DNA of 41,227 nucleotides from Bacillus sp. BP-3. GTDB taxonomy: Bacteria > Bacillota > Bacilli > Bacillales > Bacillaceae_G. Below, piece after piece: positions 19,635 to 28,722 of the stretch (position 1 is its first letter; every line of letters starts with the position of its first letter). The stretch spans positions 1-41,227 of the forward strand of contig NZ_JAQOTJ010000025.1 in NCBI RefSeq assembly GCF_028401955.1, read 5' to 3'. The notes under the pieces were generated by a model. That model had not been told where the DNA came from. It searched no databases and saw only the letters and a program-made list of their open reading frames with translations. The position numbers and the translations under genes were made by a program.

Positions 19635-20489
19635 CTAGAAATTACGGCTGATTTCAGCCCATAAACTACTTATGCGTCTCAATGTTAAGTTACCTCCGAT
19701 TGGTGGAGTTACATTTACTCCACCTTTCAACTTAATTGTTGAGTTATTCTCAATTGTTGCGTTTCCAGAAGAAGAGTGGATTGTGATAATTTGACTTTCT
19801 CTATAATTATTTAATGCTATTATAGTGCTAGGTGATGAAAAATTAAGAATGGCAGTTCCTAAATTTGTACAATCTATTGTCGTTCCACTAGTTACATTTA
19901 TCGTACTGGCAATAATATTTTTGTCAGATATCTTTGTTGCAGAACTTGCACCTAATAATGTATCTGGTATAGAAGATACATATGGTTGGTTCTCATAAAA
20001 TGTAACTCTTGATCTTTGAATATATTTATTTTGATACGCTGCCCAATCCTTATGAATAGATAAATCGCATAAAATCGGTATAAATTTCAATTGGTCATTA
20101 ATTGCAGTTGATTTTAGATATAATTCAAGAACAAAACTTGAACCAACTACTCGTTTGTACACCGAGAAGATGTCTTGATATGTTTCATTACTAAATGATA
20201 TTTCAGTTTTAATTGTTCCATCACTTTTACCTGTAGCATGCACATATAAATACCCTGTATTGGTGCCAATTTCACTATAAGACACTAATTCTGCTTTCAA
20301 AAAGAAATGACATTTATACGTACTAGAAATTGGATCGGTAGATAATAATTTCGTATACTGCCCATTCGAAGAAGCTTGGCCAATATTTAAAATTGGAAAG
20401 CTATATTGTGGGTGTGGGTTCCCAATTTCGTTATGATTACCTTTATGGAATGATTGATAATCGCCATAAGTTTGTCCATACACATCCAT
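19635..20489 (-). CDS. Tail-tip/receptor-binding-type protein, 284 aa
   Basis: Begins MDVYGQTYGDYQSFHKGNHN and continues E-I-G-N-P-H-P-Q-Y, the HN-x-x-x-N-P-H-x-x-Y motif common near the start of phage tail-fibre and minor tail proteins. The rest is Ser/Thr/Asn-rich and beta-strand-rich, ending in a jelly-roll-like segment (STIKLKGGVNV, LTLRRISSLWAEISRNF). Probably a tail-tip adhesin or baseplate protein. ATG at 20489 with GGGG upstream. Last structural gene, 18 bp after the glycosidase-like gene. Confidence 0.65.
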   Translation of the reverse strand: MDVYGQTYGDYQSFHKGNHNEIGNPHPQYSFPILNIGQASSNGQYTKLLSTDPISSTYKCHFFLKAELVSYSEIGTNTGYLYVHATGKSDGTIKTEISFSNETYQDIFSVYKRVVGSSFVLELYLKSTAINDQLKFIPILCDLSIHKDWAAYQNKYIQRSRVTFYENQPYVSSIPDTLLGASSATKISDKNIIASTINVTSGTTIDCTNLGTAILNFSSPSTIIALNNYRESQIITIHSSSGNATIENNSTIKLKGGVNVTPPIGGNLTLRRISSLWAEISRNF

Positions 20490-20507
20490 ATGCATTTCCC
20501 CATTCTT

Positions 20508-21806
20508 TTAATTTAAGTATTTTTGTACAATCGGTTTTACTTCTGTAGTTACTACAGAAAATGGTGAATTAATATGCCATAAAAAAAAGCCATCTATATT
20601 GGCATTATTAACTAAATAATTAAGAGTATTTTCTAAATAAATAGCTTGGTCACTTCTGTCTATACTTGTTCCAATATATGTTGCTACAATTTCCATTGTA
20701 TTTGATGTGTCTTTGTATTCAGAACACCCAATTTCCATAATGTAGATTGGTTTTTGGTATCTGCTTTTTAGGTTTATAATTTGCTCATCCATACGAAATA
20801 CACCTGTATTGTTATTATGGTTCTGCATGCCTTGACTATCTAAATATCCGAAAAAATACTTTTTTGCTTCATTACGTAACATATTTGGATAATAGTTAAC
20901 GCCTACAATATCCATATTATCAAGCAATGTTTCTGCACTTCCGTATTGATATAAATCCCTTCCTGCTTCAAATCTTGTATAAGCGACTGTTATTTTAAGC
21001 TGTGGATATATCGTCTTACAAGCAGAAATAATCGACTTCCAATTTGATAAATAAGTATTTACAGTTTGATTCGTTTGTTCACAAGTAATACATAAAACTG
21101 GAATGTTATTATCCTTACAGATTTGTGCATAATCTTTTAATCGGTTTCCCCAGTTTGTAAAAAATGAATTAATATCGCTAGGGTTATAATTACCACGGTA
21201 AAATGAGTCTCCACCAGTAGCTGTTCCAATGTGTGGTTTAATTATTGTAATAGGTTTTTTTAATGTGTTTTTCACCTCTGCAACCTTCGCTGCAATATTT
21301 GTAACTGGTGTAAAGTCAGTGCTTGTATCTGTTGAAATCGTCTCCATTACACACAGTTCTATTTCACATGATATATTACTTAATTGACTTGCCCAGTTCG
21401 TGTAAGTAGCTGATGTTGAACTATTTGTAATAGTTACTGATATACCTTTTTTCTTTGCTTGATTTCCGTAAAAGTCTTCATTTATAGTACTGAGTCTTAC
21501 TTGTTCTTTATCTAATCTTTCTTTTAAAGTTTTTGAAGATCCACCATATACATCTATCCGCGCTTGTGCAGCCTCTAATGATGAGTCTCCTTTTATCACA
21601 ACCTCATCTAATTGTTTTTGTACATTATTAGATAGTTGATTTGCTTCATTAGCAGTATTTATCGCTAAATCAACACTACTTGCTGTTTGATTACTTTTAT
21701 CTGTAATATTGTTATAATTCTTTTCAATAATATCCCAATTTTCATTTTCATTATTCATATAGTCTCTACCGAAACCGGTTGTTGTTCTATTTAGTTTTAT
21801 GGACAT
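20508..21806 (-). CDS. Tail fibre with GH113-like TIM-barrel glycosidase domain, 432 aa
   Basis: N-terminus (1-115) is helical/coiled coil with the phage-fibre string ARIDVYGGSSKTLKERLD (82-99). Residues about 145-432 form a glycosidase-like barrel matching the GH113 order: KPHIG (190-194), W-G-N-R-L-K-D-Y-A, then LCITCEQ with E243 as acid/base, ITVAYTRF, MDIVGVNYYP (298-307), IYIMEIG (354-360) with E358 as nucleophile, and GFFLWHIN (406-413). It may cleave a cell-wall or capsular polysaccharide during adsorption. GAGGTG precedes the ATG. A terminator and a promoter-like box separate it from Tal. Confidence 0.75.
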   Translation of the reverse strand: MSIKLNRTTTGFGRDYMNNENENWDIIEKNYNNITDKSNQTASSVDLAINTANEANQLSNNVQKQLDEVVIKGDSSLEAAQARIDVYGGSSKTLKERLDKEQVRLSTINEDFYGNQAKKKGISVTITNSSTSATYTNWASQLSNISCEIELCVMETISTDTSTDFTPVTNIAAKVAEVKNTLKKPITIIKPHIGTATGGDSFYRGNYNPSDINSFFTNWGNRLKDYAQICKDNNIPVLCITCEQTNQTVNTYLSNWKSIISACKTIYPQLKITVAYTRFEAGRDLYQYGSAETLLDNMDIVGVNYYPNMLRNEAKKYFFGYLDSQGMQNHNNNTGVFRMDEQIINLKSRYQKPIYIMEIGCSEYKDTSNTMEIVATYIGTSIDRSDQAIYLENTLNYLVNNANIDGFFLWHINSPFSVVTTEVKPIVQKYLN

Positions 21807-21841
21807 TTTCTCACCTCGTTTTTTTCAAAGATGCTTAATGA

Positions 21842-21870
21842 ATTATACATAATGAAAATATTACTAAATA
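21842..21870 (-). promoter_or_regulatory. Promoter-like box ahead of the glycosidase fibre gene
   Basis: Perfect TATAAT on the minus strand (21847-21842) with an A/T-rich, weak -35 (TATTTA or TTATTT). Together with the upstream terminator it may give the two last tail genes separate control. Confidence 0.4.
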
Positions 21871-21893
21871 AAAAAAGAGTGCATATAAGCACT
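21870..21893 (-). terminator. Terminator after Tal
   Basis: Minus strand: AGTGC-ttatat-GCACT followed by CTTTTTTT. Short 5-6 bp stem with a good U tract. Confidence 0.6.
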
Positions 21894-21915
21894 TCTTTAT
21901 TTCTATATTTATTTT

Positions 21916-23790
21916 TTATTGAGGAATTGAACTACTTTTCCAATCCTCTAATGATTTTAAACGACTATCAAAATTATTAATTTTGTTTATCAAGTCAGAA
22001 ACATTTGTACCATTCAAGTTAACTGCATTAAGATTATAGAAAAATCCTTCTCCCCACACTTGTTGCGCTTGTCCAATTGAACCTGAACCAGATTGGTGTG
22101 GGTTAAACGCTGCTGATTCTCTAAATCCAGTTTCATTCGTAATACTCCATGAATTACCAGATATCACTGTTTCGAACTTCCCAGCACCTTCAAATCGTAC
22201 TGGAGCTTTAAAGTATGATGTTGATAAAAAGTTAGGTTCAGCGTGGCAATAGAAAGCTGGAGCATATGAGTACAAATCTCCTTTTTCACCATCGATGTAT
22301 AGTGATTGCGTTACTGATCCATTATCATTACGTTTACCAAATGATAATGCTGCTTCTTTATTAGCGACACTTTCTACCGCCCACGTTGTTATTTCTTTTC
22401 TGTCACCTGCGCGCACTTGAGATATTGTAGTTGCTATTTGTTTATTAATAGAATAAAAATCGATTGCAGATCGATCTAAGTCGATTTTAAACGTATCCTC
22501 ATGAGAAGCTAGTATCCCAGCTCTTATATGATTAGCGCTAATAAAACCAATAATACCAACAGAAGCAACTAATCCTTGGTATGTGAGAGCTTCTTGGAAC
22601 GTCTTTCCTCCATCACGACTAATTCCAATACCAGCACTGTTAAACACAACGATTTCGTTTGGGTTGTCTGGATTAATCGCAAGAATGCCATTTTCAAATT
22701 TTAATTCTGTCTGTGCGCTCTTAATAGCTTCTGTAGCAAGCTTGACAGCGTCGTCAAGTACGTTGTATTTGATTTTGCCATCGTCATTTAAAATACCACC
22801 CATTGCTTTGTTGACGGTTTGGAATAATGTCCCTGCAAAGTCTTTTTTATAGTTAGCAAGTGTTACATTAGAGTTAATAACCTCTAATTTTTCATTGAAT
22901 CCTTCATCTACTTCCATGATACGTGTATCTATATCAATGCTCATAGGCTCATAAACTAGTGGAACACGGTCACCCTCGTTTGGTACATCGTAAGGATATC
23001 CTGCACGCCTCATATCAACAAAATCAACAGTTATACTCACAAGTGGTGTATCCTGTATCTCTTTTTTCAGTCGTTCCATGAGTCCATCGCTTGTTGTATA
23101 ACGATCATCTCTCACAGGTTTCTCATGTATAATTCCTAAAACAGAAGCGTTAGGACTGGTGTATTCTGCTTCAATCCCTTTTCCATAACCTCTGATGTAT
23201 GTGCTGAGTCCTTTTGAATCTACATTACGTTCTAATGTTTTGATATTATAGTTATAACGGAACTGAAAATCAGTATCTATACCTATTTTTTTGCGTATTG
23301 TAACGCGATTTCCGCTGACTGTGAATTCAGCTTCATACCGCTCTAATACCTTCTGAAATAAAGATAATTTATTGTCATCACCAAAACTTTCCCAGTCTTG
23401 TGCATAAAACGAATCGACAATAGCAACTGTATACGGTGTATTTGAAAATACAAAATCTAATGCTGATATAATTGGCATAGATCCGTTACGAGTACTATAT
23501 TCATGGCTATTAATCATATCAACATAAAACGAATGAATCGCTTCACATTGCTTTATAAAAAGCTTTCCGAGAGAGCGTTCCTTTACTTGTTTTATAATGT
23601 ATGTCTCACCATTAAACTCAACCTTGCTCTCTTCTTGTACCATTGGAAATGAATATTGATTTTCATTTGTTGGAATTACAGTAAAGCTTATGGTTTTTTC
23701 TCCATTCACCTTACGCTTTCGTCTTAACTGAGTATGGCCTGTTAAAGGTTCTGTATTTCCAGCTATGTCTGTTATTGTGAGTAGATTCAA
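21916..23790 (-). CDS. Tail-associated protein Tal (prophage endopeptidase tail type)
   Basis: 624 residues. The N-terminal ~370 residues match the phage minor structural / gp27-like baseplate hub family: starts NLLTITDIAGNTEPLTGHTQ, then EESKVEFNGETYIIKQV, F-Q-K-V-L-E-R-Y-E-A-E-F-T-V, and S-T-Y-I-R-G-Y-G-K. The central region is coiled and the C-terminus (570-624, F-D-S-R-L-K-S-L-E-D-W-K) a trimerisation helix. No catalytic peptidase motif is obvious. TTG start with AAAGGAGGTGG upstream. It follows Dit, the usual order in siphophages. Confidence 0.85.
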   Translation of the reverse strand: MNLLTITDIAGNTEPLTGHTQLRRKRKVNGEKTISFTVIPTNENQYSFPMVQEESKVEFNGETYIIKQVKERSLGKLFIKQCEAIHSFYVDMINSHEYSTRNGSMPIISALDFVFSNTPYTVAIVDSFYAQDWESFGDDNKLSLFQKVLERYEAEFTVSGNRVTIRKKIGIDTDFQFRYNYNIKTLERNVDSKGLSTYIRGYGKGIEAEYTSPNASVLGIIHEKPVRDDRYTTSDGLMERLKKEIQDTPLVSITVDFVDMRRAGYPYDVPNEGDRVPLVYEPMSIDIDTRIMEVDEGFNEKLEVINSNVTLANYKKDFAGTLFQTVNKAMGGILNDDGKIKYNVLDDAVKLATEAIKSAQTELKFENGILAINPDNPNEIVVFNSAGIGISRDGGKTFQEALTYQGLVASVGIIGFISANHIRAGILASHEDTFKIDLDRSAIDFYSINKQIATTISQVRAGDRKEITTWAVESVANKEAALSFGKRNDNGSVTQSLYIDGEKGDLYSYAPAFYCHAEPNFLSTSYFKAPVRFEGAGKFETVISGNSWSITNETGFRESAAFNPHQSGSGSIGQAQQVWGEGFFYNLNAVNLNGTNVSDLINKINNFDSRLKSLEDWKSSSIPQ

Positions 23791-23804
23791 TATTCCACCT
23801 CCTT

Positions 23805-24611
23805 TTACAAATAATAAAACCGGAAATCGAATGAAATAGAAAAAGGGCTTGTCGCCCCTGTTATTTCGAAGTCATTCCACCCCGGTTTTATTGAAATTAG
23901 TTTTCTATTTGTATCACGAAATATTGATAAACTATTTTTTGTACTTCTTATTCTATCTAATCGAATGATATCGTTTGACGTTGTTGTACCATTGTATAAC
24001 CACTCATCACCCGTTGTTTTATTTCGTATTTTTAAGTTTGCTGAAGCACCTTTAAATGTGATTAATAGCGGTAAATTCCTTGGGTCTATCGTTATATCAC
24101 CGGCATTATAAATTCTAAAAATAGATGTTGTTTGATTATAAATCAAATCTTCTGCTATTAACCCTTGTCCTATCTGCCATAGACCAGAGTCAAAGGTTAA
24201 TGAATCTTGTGTAGTACCAATAGATTCAGCATATCCAGATGAAACAACAAATGGCATTTCGATATTAGCACTTTGAAAATTTATTTGTGCTAAATCATAT
24301 GGTTCAACTTCAACTAACCATCGTTTCCCTGGCTCAATTTTTTCTATAATATAAAAACTTTCTTCAGAATTGAACAAATTAAATATTTCATTTCGTAAGA
24401 GGGCGTAATCATAGTGATCTACAGCTCTCATTTTAAATTCTACATTTATTTTTCTTGTGCCAGTCCTTGTCCCTAAATTAATTTCTCCATTACGCCCTTC
24501 AATTTTTTCGCGTGTTGTCTCGAATGAAGGAGAAGAATGCTTAAATTTCACAACTCTTAGTCCAAAATCATCTATATCATATGTTTTTCCGTCTTTTCGT
24601 TGAATAATCAC
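23805..24611 (-). CDS. Distal tail protein Dit
   Basis: 268 residues. Matches the siphovirus tail component family: starts MIIQRKDGKTYDIDDFGLRV, then R-E-K-I-E-G-R-N-G-E-I-N-L-G-T-R, R-K-I-N-V-E-F and a galectin-like C-terminal half with I-S-I-K-P-G-W-N-D-F-E-I. The hexameric hub joins tail tube and Tal. GTG start overlaps the tape-measure stop (TAGTG). Order TMP-Dit-Tal is the standard one for Gram-positive siphophages. Confidence 0.88.
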   Translation of the reverse strand: MIIQRKDGKTYDIDDFGLRVVKFKHSSPSFETTREKIEGRNGEINLGTRTGTRKINVEFKMRAVDHYDYALLRNEIFNLFNSEESFYIIEKIEPGKRWLVEVEPYDLAQINFQSANIEMPFVVSSGYAESIGTTQDSLTFDSGLWQIGQGLIAEDLIYNQTTSIFRIYNAGDITIDPRNLPLLITFKGASANLKIRNKTTGDEWLYNGTTTSNDIIRLDRIRSTKNSLSIFRDTNRKLISIKPGWNDFEITGATSPFSISFDFRFYYL

Positions 24612-26746
24612 TAAGATTTCACCCCCATCATAAATGAAGTTATTCCAAGTCGTGAGGAAAGTTCTTTTTCAATAACATCAACCATTGAAACTACATCATT
24701 TCTACTTGCATCACCGCTATAATTCAACGTAATACTAATAGGTGTGTTGTTTGTTACGCTACTAGAAGAAGAGCTTCCATAATTTCCATAACTCCCTTGT
24801 GCTTCTATATCTGGTAATGTCAACATATCCCCTAACAATCCCTTTACTTTAGGGAATGCTAGATTAATACTGTCACTAATCGGCCCGCCGAAATCAAGAT
24901 GGTCAAGATCGGATAAAGGTCCTGTTTTTGCAGGAGAGAAAGGTAAGAAATCACGAATTTTTCCAGCGATACCTGAAATCGTACTAGTAACTGAGCCAAC
25001 CATACTATCTAAACCTTTGATAAGCATATCCATAAATCCTTTTCCAGCGTTATAGAATGTATCTCCAATGCTTTTAAATATGCCACCAAAAGCTGTTCCA
25101 AGGCCTTTAACGATTCCTAATACAGCATCTACACCAAGGCGCATTGTTCCTTTCATAGCTTCCCATGCTCCGGATACTATTTGTTTTATCCCTTCCCAAG
25201 CACCTTTCCAATCTCCAGTTAAGACACTAATAAACACTTTAATAATTCCAAGTATTACGTTTACGACACCAGATATAATAGACTTTATAGCTTCCCAAAC
25301 AGATACTACAACGTTATATAAAACTTGAAATGCAATCTGAACAGCAGCAACTAAAGTCGTTACTGTTGTTACTACGAATTCTTTCACAAAAGACCAAACA
25401 ACCTGTGCAATTGTCATTATTTGTGTACTATTTTCATTCCAAAAAGCAGTTAATTGCCCAAATAATTGTTGTCCAAAAGCAACTATGGCATTCCATGCAG
25501 GAATTAATACTCCATTTAAGATGAAATTCCATACTGTAATCGCTGCAGCTTGGATAGCTTGCCATCCTGTAATAATGGCATTTCTAAATCCTTCACTTGT
25601 ATTCCATAAATAAATTATGCCTGCGACTAATCCAACAACTGCAGCTGCTACAATCCATACTGTGGCGCTCATTGCTGCTAATCCAGTAACAAGAGGACTT
25701 ATTAACATCCATATGGAATTCCAAGCTGCTAACATACCATTCCATAATCCAATACCTATCGCCAGAGGAGATAAAATCAATGTTAGTAATGGAATTAACA
25801 TGATCGTTCCTTGTATGATTTTTGCTAACATTGGATGCGCTTCATTAAATTTAATGACTAAATCAGCTATTGCTGCTACAAAGTTATATATCGGTATCAT
25901 TATAGCTGCGAATGCATCACGCATAGGTTGTAATGCTTTAGTAAGCTTTTCAATCATATTGTTATATGCCGAAGCGTACTTAGGGTTCATTTCCATATTC
26001 GCTTTATGCAAAGAACCATATAAAAGTACAGATGATGCAGCGGCCATTAATGCAACCATTTGGAACCTCATAAGCCCTTGTGTTATCATCATTTGCATAT
26101 TAAGCAAATCTTTCATGCTTGCTGTTGGACCTAACATTTTAAGCGCAAGAACAGCAGCGTTACCTCTATTCGCTAATTGGTTAAGAGAATTCGCTGCAGC
26201 TAAACCAGCTCGATTGATGCCATATAGTGGATTTGCCATACGTGTATAGTTATCACTAATTCTCTGTGCCTGTGTTGTCATATTCATCATAGTTCCAACA
26301 GTTTGGAGCATTGAAATCATTGCAAGTCTATTCGAGTTTATTAATGAGTCATTTATTCTTTTTTGTTCAGCTCCTAATTGTCTTACTTGAGACATAAATT
26401 GCGCTGTTGTTCCTGTATATGTTTGTGACGATTGTGCTAATTTGAAGTATTGATATTGCACACCAATCATTTGGTCTTTCATGCCACGCATTGCAATAGA
26501 TTGCTGTCTGTGTGCACTTGCCATTTCGCTATACATTCTACGTGCTTCTTCTGATGTACCACGATATGCATAACGGATACGACGACCCATGCTATCAAAT
26601 TGTGCGCTTGTCGCATCTGCCATATTTCCTGCTACAGCTGGAATATTTTCGCCAATCCTATTTAGTTCACTATTTACAGTTTGCACATCACGACGTATAT
26701 TTCCAGTTTCTAACCTTGTATCTATATTAACGCTTCCATCAGCCAC
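24611..26746 (-). CDS. Tape measure protein
   Basis: 711 residues, the longest gene of the tail module. N-terminal third is coiled coil (RRDVQTVNSELNRIGENIPA). The middle has several long hydrophobic Ala/Ile/Leu segments (about 300-400: KIIQGTIMLIPLLTLILSPL, then WIVAAAVVGLVAGIIYLW) and Trp-spaced repeats of about 30-45 residues (A-W-N-x-I, V-W-S-F-V, V-W-E-A-I). The C-terminus has F-L-P-F-S-P-A-K-T-G-P-L, typical of tape measures. Length sets tail length, roughly 100 nm by the usual rise per residue. Overlaps the upstream chaperone gene by 8 bp. Confidence 0.92.
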   Translation of the reverse strand: MADGSVNIDTRLETGNIRRDVQTVNSELNRIGENIPAVAGNMADATSAQFDSMGRRIRYAYRGTSEEARRMYSEMASAHRQQSIAMRGMKDQMIGVQYQYFKLAQSSQTYTGTTAQFMSQVRQLGAEQKRINDSLINSNRLAMISMLQTVGTMMNMTTQAQRISDNYTRMANPLYGINRAGLAAANSLNQLANRGNAAVLALKMLGPTASMKDLLNMQMMITQGLMRFQMVALMAAASSVLLYGSLHKANMEMNPKYASAYNNMIEKLTKALQPMRDAFAAIMIPIYNFVAAIADLVIKFNEAHPMLAKIIQGTIMLIPLLTLILSPLAIGIGLWNGMLAAWNSIWMLISPLVTGLAAMSATVWIVAAAVVGLVAGIIYLWNTSEGFRNAIITGWQAIQAAAITVWNFILNGVLIPAWNAIVAFGQQLFGQLTAFWNENSTQIMTIAQVVWSFVKEFVVTTVTTLVAAVQIAFQVLYNVVVSVWEAIKSIISGVVNVILGIIKVFISVLTGDWKGAWEGIKQIVSGAWEAMKGTMRLGVDAVLGIVKGLGTAFGGIFKSIGDTFYNAGKGFMDMLIKGLDSMVGSVTSTISGIAGKIRDFLPFSPAKTGPLSDLDHLDFGGPISDSINLAFPKVKGLLGDMLTLPDIEAQGSYGNYGSSSSSSVTNNTPISITLNYSGDASRNDVVSMVDVIEKELSSRLGITSFMMGVKS

Positions 26747-27377
26747 TTATCTCACCTGCCTTTAACCTTGCCTTTTGCGCTTCCATGTTCTTTTGGAATG
26801 CTTCAAACTCATGTTTTTCTCTAATTGCTCTAGCGGCAGGCAGTTCATATTTTTCTTTCATTTTCTTTATGTGTTTTCGTTCATCATCGTTATGCTTGTC
26901 TTTTTTAGGAACTTCGCAAGTTCGATAATGAATCGCTATCCCCATAGGAGACTTATCAGAAAGATTGCGAAAAAGAGCAATAAATTCATTCCATTTCATT
27001 TTTCCTTGTTGTTCAAAAAGGTTTATCTTGTAATCAAACAAAAAAGAGGAAAAAATCCGTTCTGAATCCACTGTAAAATCATATACAGGGATTTTCGGCT
27101 CTTTTTCCTCTTTTTTATCTGCCAATAAATCAATATCTAACTTATCTTTTAGAATATCGACAACCAGTTGAAATTGAACATCTTCATCCAATTGACTTAA
27201 TACAACTTTATCTACAACTAACATGTTTAGTGCGATATCTAACTGTAACCTAATTGGAATACTTTTATCAACGAATAAATCAAACAACAAAAGCACGTTA
27301 TCAAAAGAGAGATTTAACTCAAAACGAACGCCATTCCATGTATAGAAGTCATAATCACGTTCGGTTAGCTTCAACAT
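26739..27377 (-). CDS. Gp15-type tail assembly chaperone, 212 aa
   Basis: Pattern of the phage Gp15 family: starts MLKLTERDYDFYTWNGVRFE, then a helical acidic region (N-V-L-L-L-F-D-L-F-V-D) and a lysine-rich tail (about 150-212). Genes at this position bind the tape measure before tube assembly. Start overlaps the upstream stop (TAATG) and the 3' end overlaps the tape-measure start, so the trio is translated as a unit. No slippery heptamer is evident, unlike the G/GT frameshift of other phages. Confidence 0.75.
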   Translation of the reverse strand: MLKLTERDYDFYTWNGVRFELNLSFDNVLLLFDLFVDKSIPIRLQLDIALNMLVVDKVVLSQLDEDVQFQLVVDILKDKLDIDLLADKKEEKEPKIPVYDFTVDSERIFSSFLFDYKINLFEQQGKMKWNEFIALFRNLSDKSPMGIAIHYRTCEVPKKDKHNDDERKHIKKMKEKYELPAARAIREKHEFEAFQKNMEAQKARLKAGEISG

Positions 27378-27778
27378 TACTTCTTCACATTAGATAAGTA
27401 TTTATTACGTGCTTCATCTGTCTTTTTGTTAGTTTCATCTATATAAATCTCATTTAAATAGTTAATAAGTCCCATTAGATTAGCAGATGATCTTCCTGCT
27501 TTTTCATACAGATTTTCAAAAGTACCTTCACCTAGGAAAGTTTCAACAATATATTTAGTTTTTTCTTTTTGCTTTAATACCAATTCTTCAATTTCTTCAT
27601 CAGTTGCATTTTCAATATCTTTAACACTTTCAACAACATCTTTTGTATCTTTTTCTAATGTTTTGAATGACTTTGCATATTTTGTTAATGCCTCATCATT
27701 AAACTCAACCTTGTACAGTTCTCCTGCTACATCTACTTCTTTATACGTCTTTTCAAACTCAAATTTAAATTGTGTCAT
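27377..27778 (-). CDS. Tail assembly chaperone (first of pair), 133 aa
   Basis: 133 residues, acidic and helical (TQFKFEFEKTYKEVDVAGEL, then LEKDTKDVVESVKDIENATD). Size, charge and position between tail tube and Gp15 gene fit the first tail chaperone (G-like). It ends in TAATG, coupling directly to the Gp15-type gene. The start ATG has AAAGGAGAG upstream. The family is not firmly named by me. Confidence 0.7.
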   Translation of the reverse strand: MTQFKFEFEKTYKEVDVAGELYKVEFNDEALTKYAKSFKTLEKDTKDVVESVKDIENATDEEIEELVLKQKEKTKYIVETFLGEGTFENLYEKAGRSSANLMGLINYLNEIYIDETNKKTDEARNKYLSNVKK

Positions 27779-27833
27779 ATGTGTCTCTCCTTTTAATAGA
27801 TAAATAGAAAAAGAGCCAAATTAACGGCTCTCA

Positions 27834-28286
27834 TTAAGGTGTAGTTGGTGCTTTTGTGAATGTTGGTTGCCCATCAAATGATACTGTAAATTCAATCTCG
27901 CCTTTACTGTTAGCATCTCCACCAGGAGCTTTAATTTCAGATATTGTTGCTTTCCCTTCCCATTTATCACCGTTCGGCTCTGTTACAGTAAAAGTTGTTT
28001 TACGAGCAGGACCGAATTTATTAAGCAAACTAAGAATGTAATCTTGCGCTTTGTCTCCATAATACCGATGACCTTCAAATCCGTAACCAAGCATACCGCC
28101 TGTAACGTCTCGTTCAGCAGCTCCGCCACCATCGTAGTAGTATGTTTCATCTGATTCTTCGTTGTTGTCTGGATCAACTGACGTAATACCTTTTGCAATT
28201 ATTGCTTTGGTTGGTGTCTGTGCTCCTGGTGTAATATCTATTTCGAATTTATAACCATGATTTAATAAAAAACCTTGATTTGACAT
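27834..28286 (-). CDS. Major tail tube protein
   Basis: 150 residues, beta-rich: F-L-L-N-H-G-Y-K-F-E-I-D-I-T-P-G-A, Y-Y-Y-D-G-G-G-A-A-E-R-D-V-T-G-G, GYGFEGHRYYGDKAQDYILS, T-F-T-V-T-E-P-N-G-D-K-W-E-G and C-terminal EIEFTVSFDGQPTF. The pattern fits TP901-1/phi-type tail tube proteins that polymerise as hexameric rings. AGGAGG upstream (gaggtcaataatat). Followed by a short hairpin-containing gap and then the chaperone genes; a high expression level is expected. Confidence 0.8.
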   Translation of the reverse strand: MSNQGFLLNHGYKFEIDITPGAQTPTKAIIAKGITSVDPDNNEESDETYYYDGGGAAERDVTGGMLGYGFEGHRYYGDKAQDYILSLLNKFGPARKTTFTVTEPNGDKWEGKATISEIKAPGGDANSKGEIEFTVSFDGQPTFTKAPTTP

Positions 28287-28289
28287 ATA

Positions 28290-28712
28290 TTATTGACCTC
28301 CTATTTCTAACTCAACGCTAAAAAGTGCTGAGTATATATACTCATTTGCTACTGTCTTCTCAACGAAATTAGGCTCCACATACACGTTTAGTCGCCTTAG
28401 TGTATAGGAGCCATCTATAGTGTAAAAAACACGCCTATGAACGTTATTTAATTCTCTTGTAATAAATTCAATTGTGTTATTTACTTCCATTTGGTTACTA
28501 CTTTTTGCGAGAATTTGAATTTGTTTGTTGATGATTTCACCTTCGTAATATTGCTCTCCTGGTGCTGATGGAATCATTCTAATAGCAATACTTTTTCGCG
28601 GTGCATCGTTTACTCCTATATCTAATAAATCAGCTTTTATAGGAGCAAATAGGATACCTTGTGGCAAAGTAGCGATTAAATGCTTCTTGACCGATTCAAT
28701 TAGCCATATCAT
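28290..28712 (-). CDS. Tail terminator / minor capsid protein 3 family
   Basis: 140 residues matching the 'minor capsid 3' family: starts MIWLIESVKKHL, then I-L-F-A-P-I-K-A-D-L-L-D-I-G, R-K-S-I-A-I-R-M-I-P-S-A-P-G-E and Y-I-Y-S-A-L-F-S-V-E-L-E-I-G. Structural counterparts are tail-completion (terminator) proteins that cap the tube and join it to the head. Lies between the HK97-gp10-like gene and the tail tube, as expected. AGGAGG precedes the start. Confidence 0.78.
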   Translation of the reverse strand: MIWLIESVKKHLIATLPQGILFAPIKADLLDIGVNDAPRKSIAIRMIPSAPGEQYYEGEIINKQIQILAKSSNQMEVNNTIEFITRELNNVHRRVFYTIDGSYTLRRLNVYVEPNFVEKTVANEYIYSALFSVELEIGGQ

Positions 28713-28722
28713 GTTTGTCCTC

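Noticed and set aside
25617-26249. 210-aa plus-strand frame
   Set aside because: Shadow of the tape measure gene: the alanine/isoleucine richness is the complement of its hydrophobic coding.
27377-27778. Programmed frameshift joining the two tail chaperones
   Set aside because: The genes are joined by TAATG overlap and no slippery heptamer was seen before the first stop.
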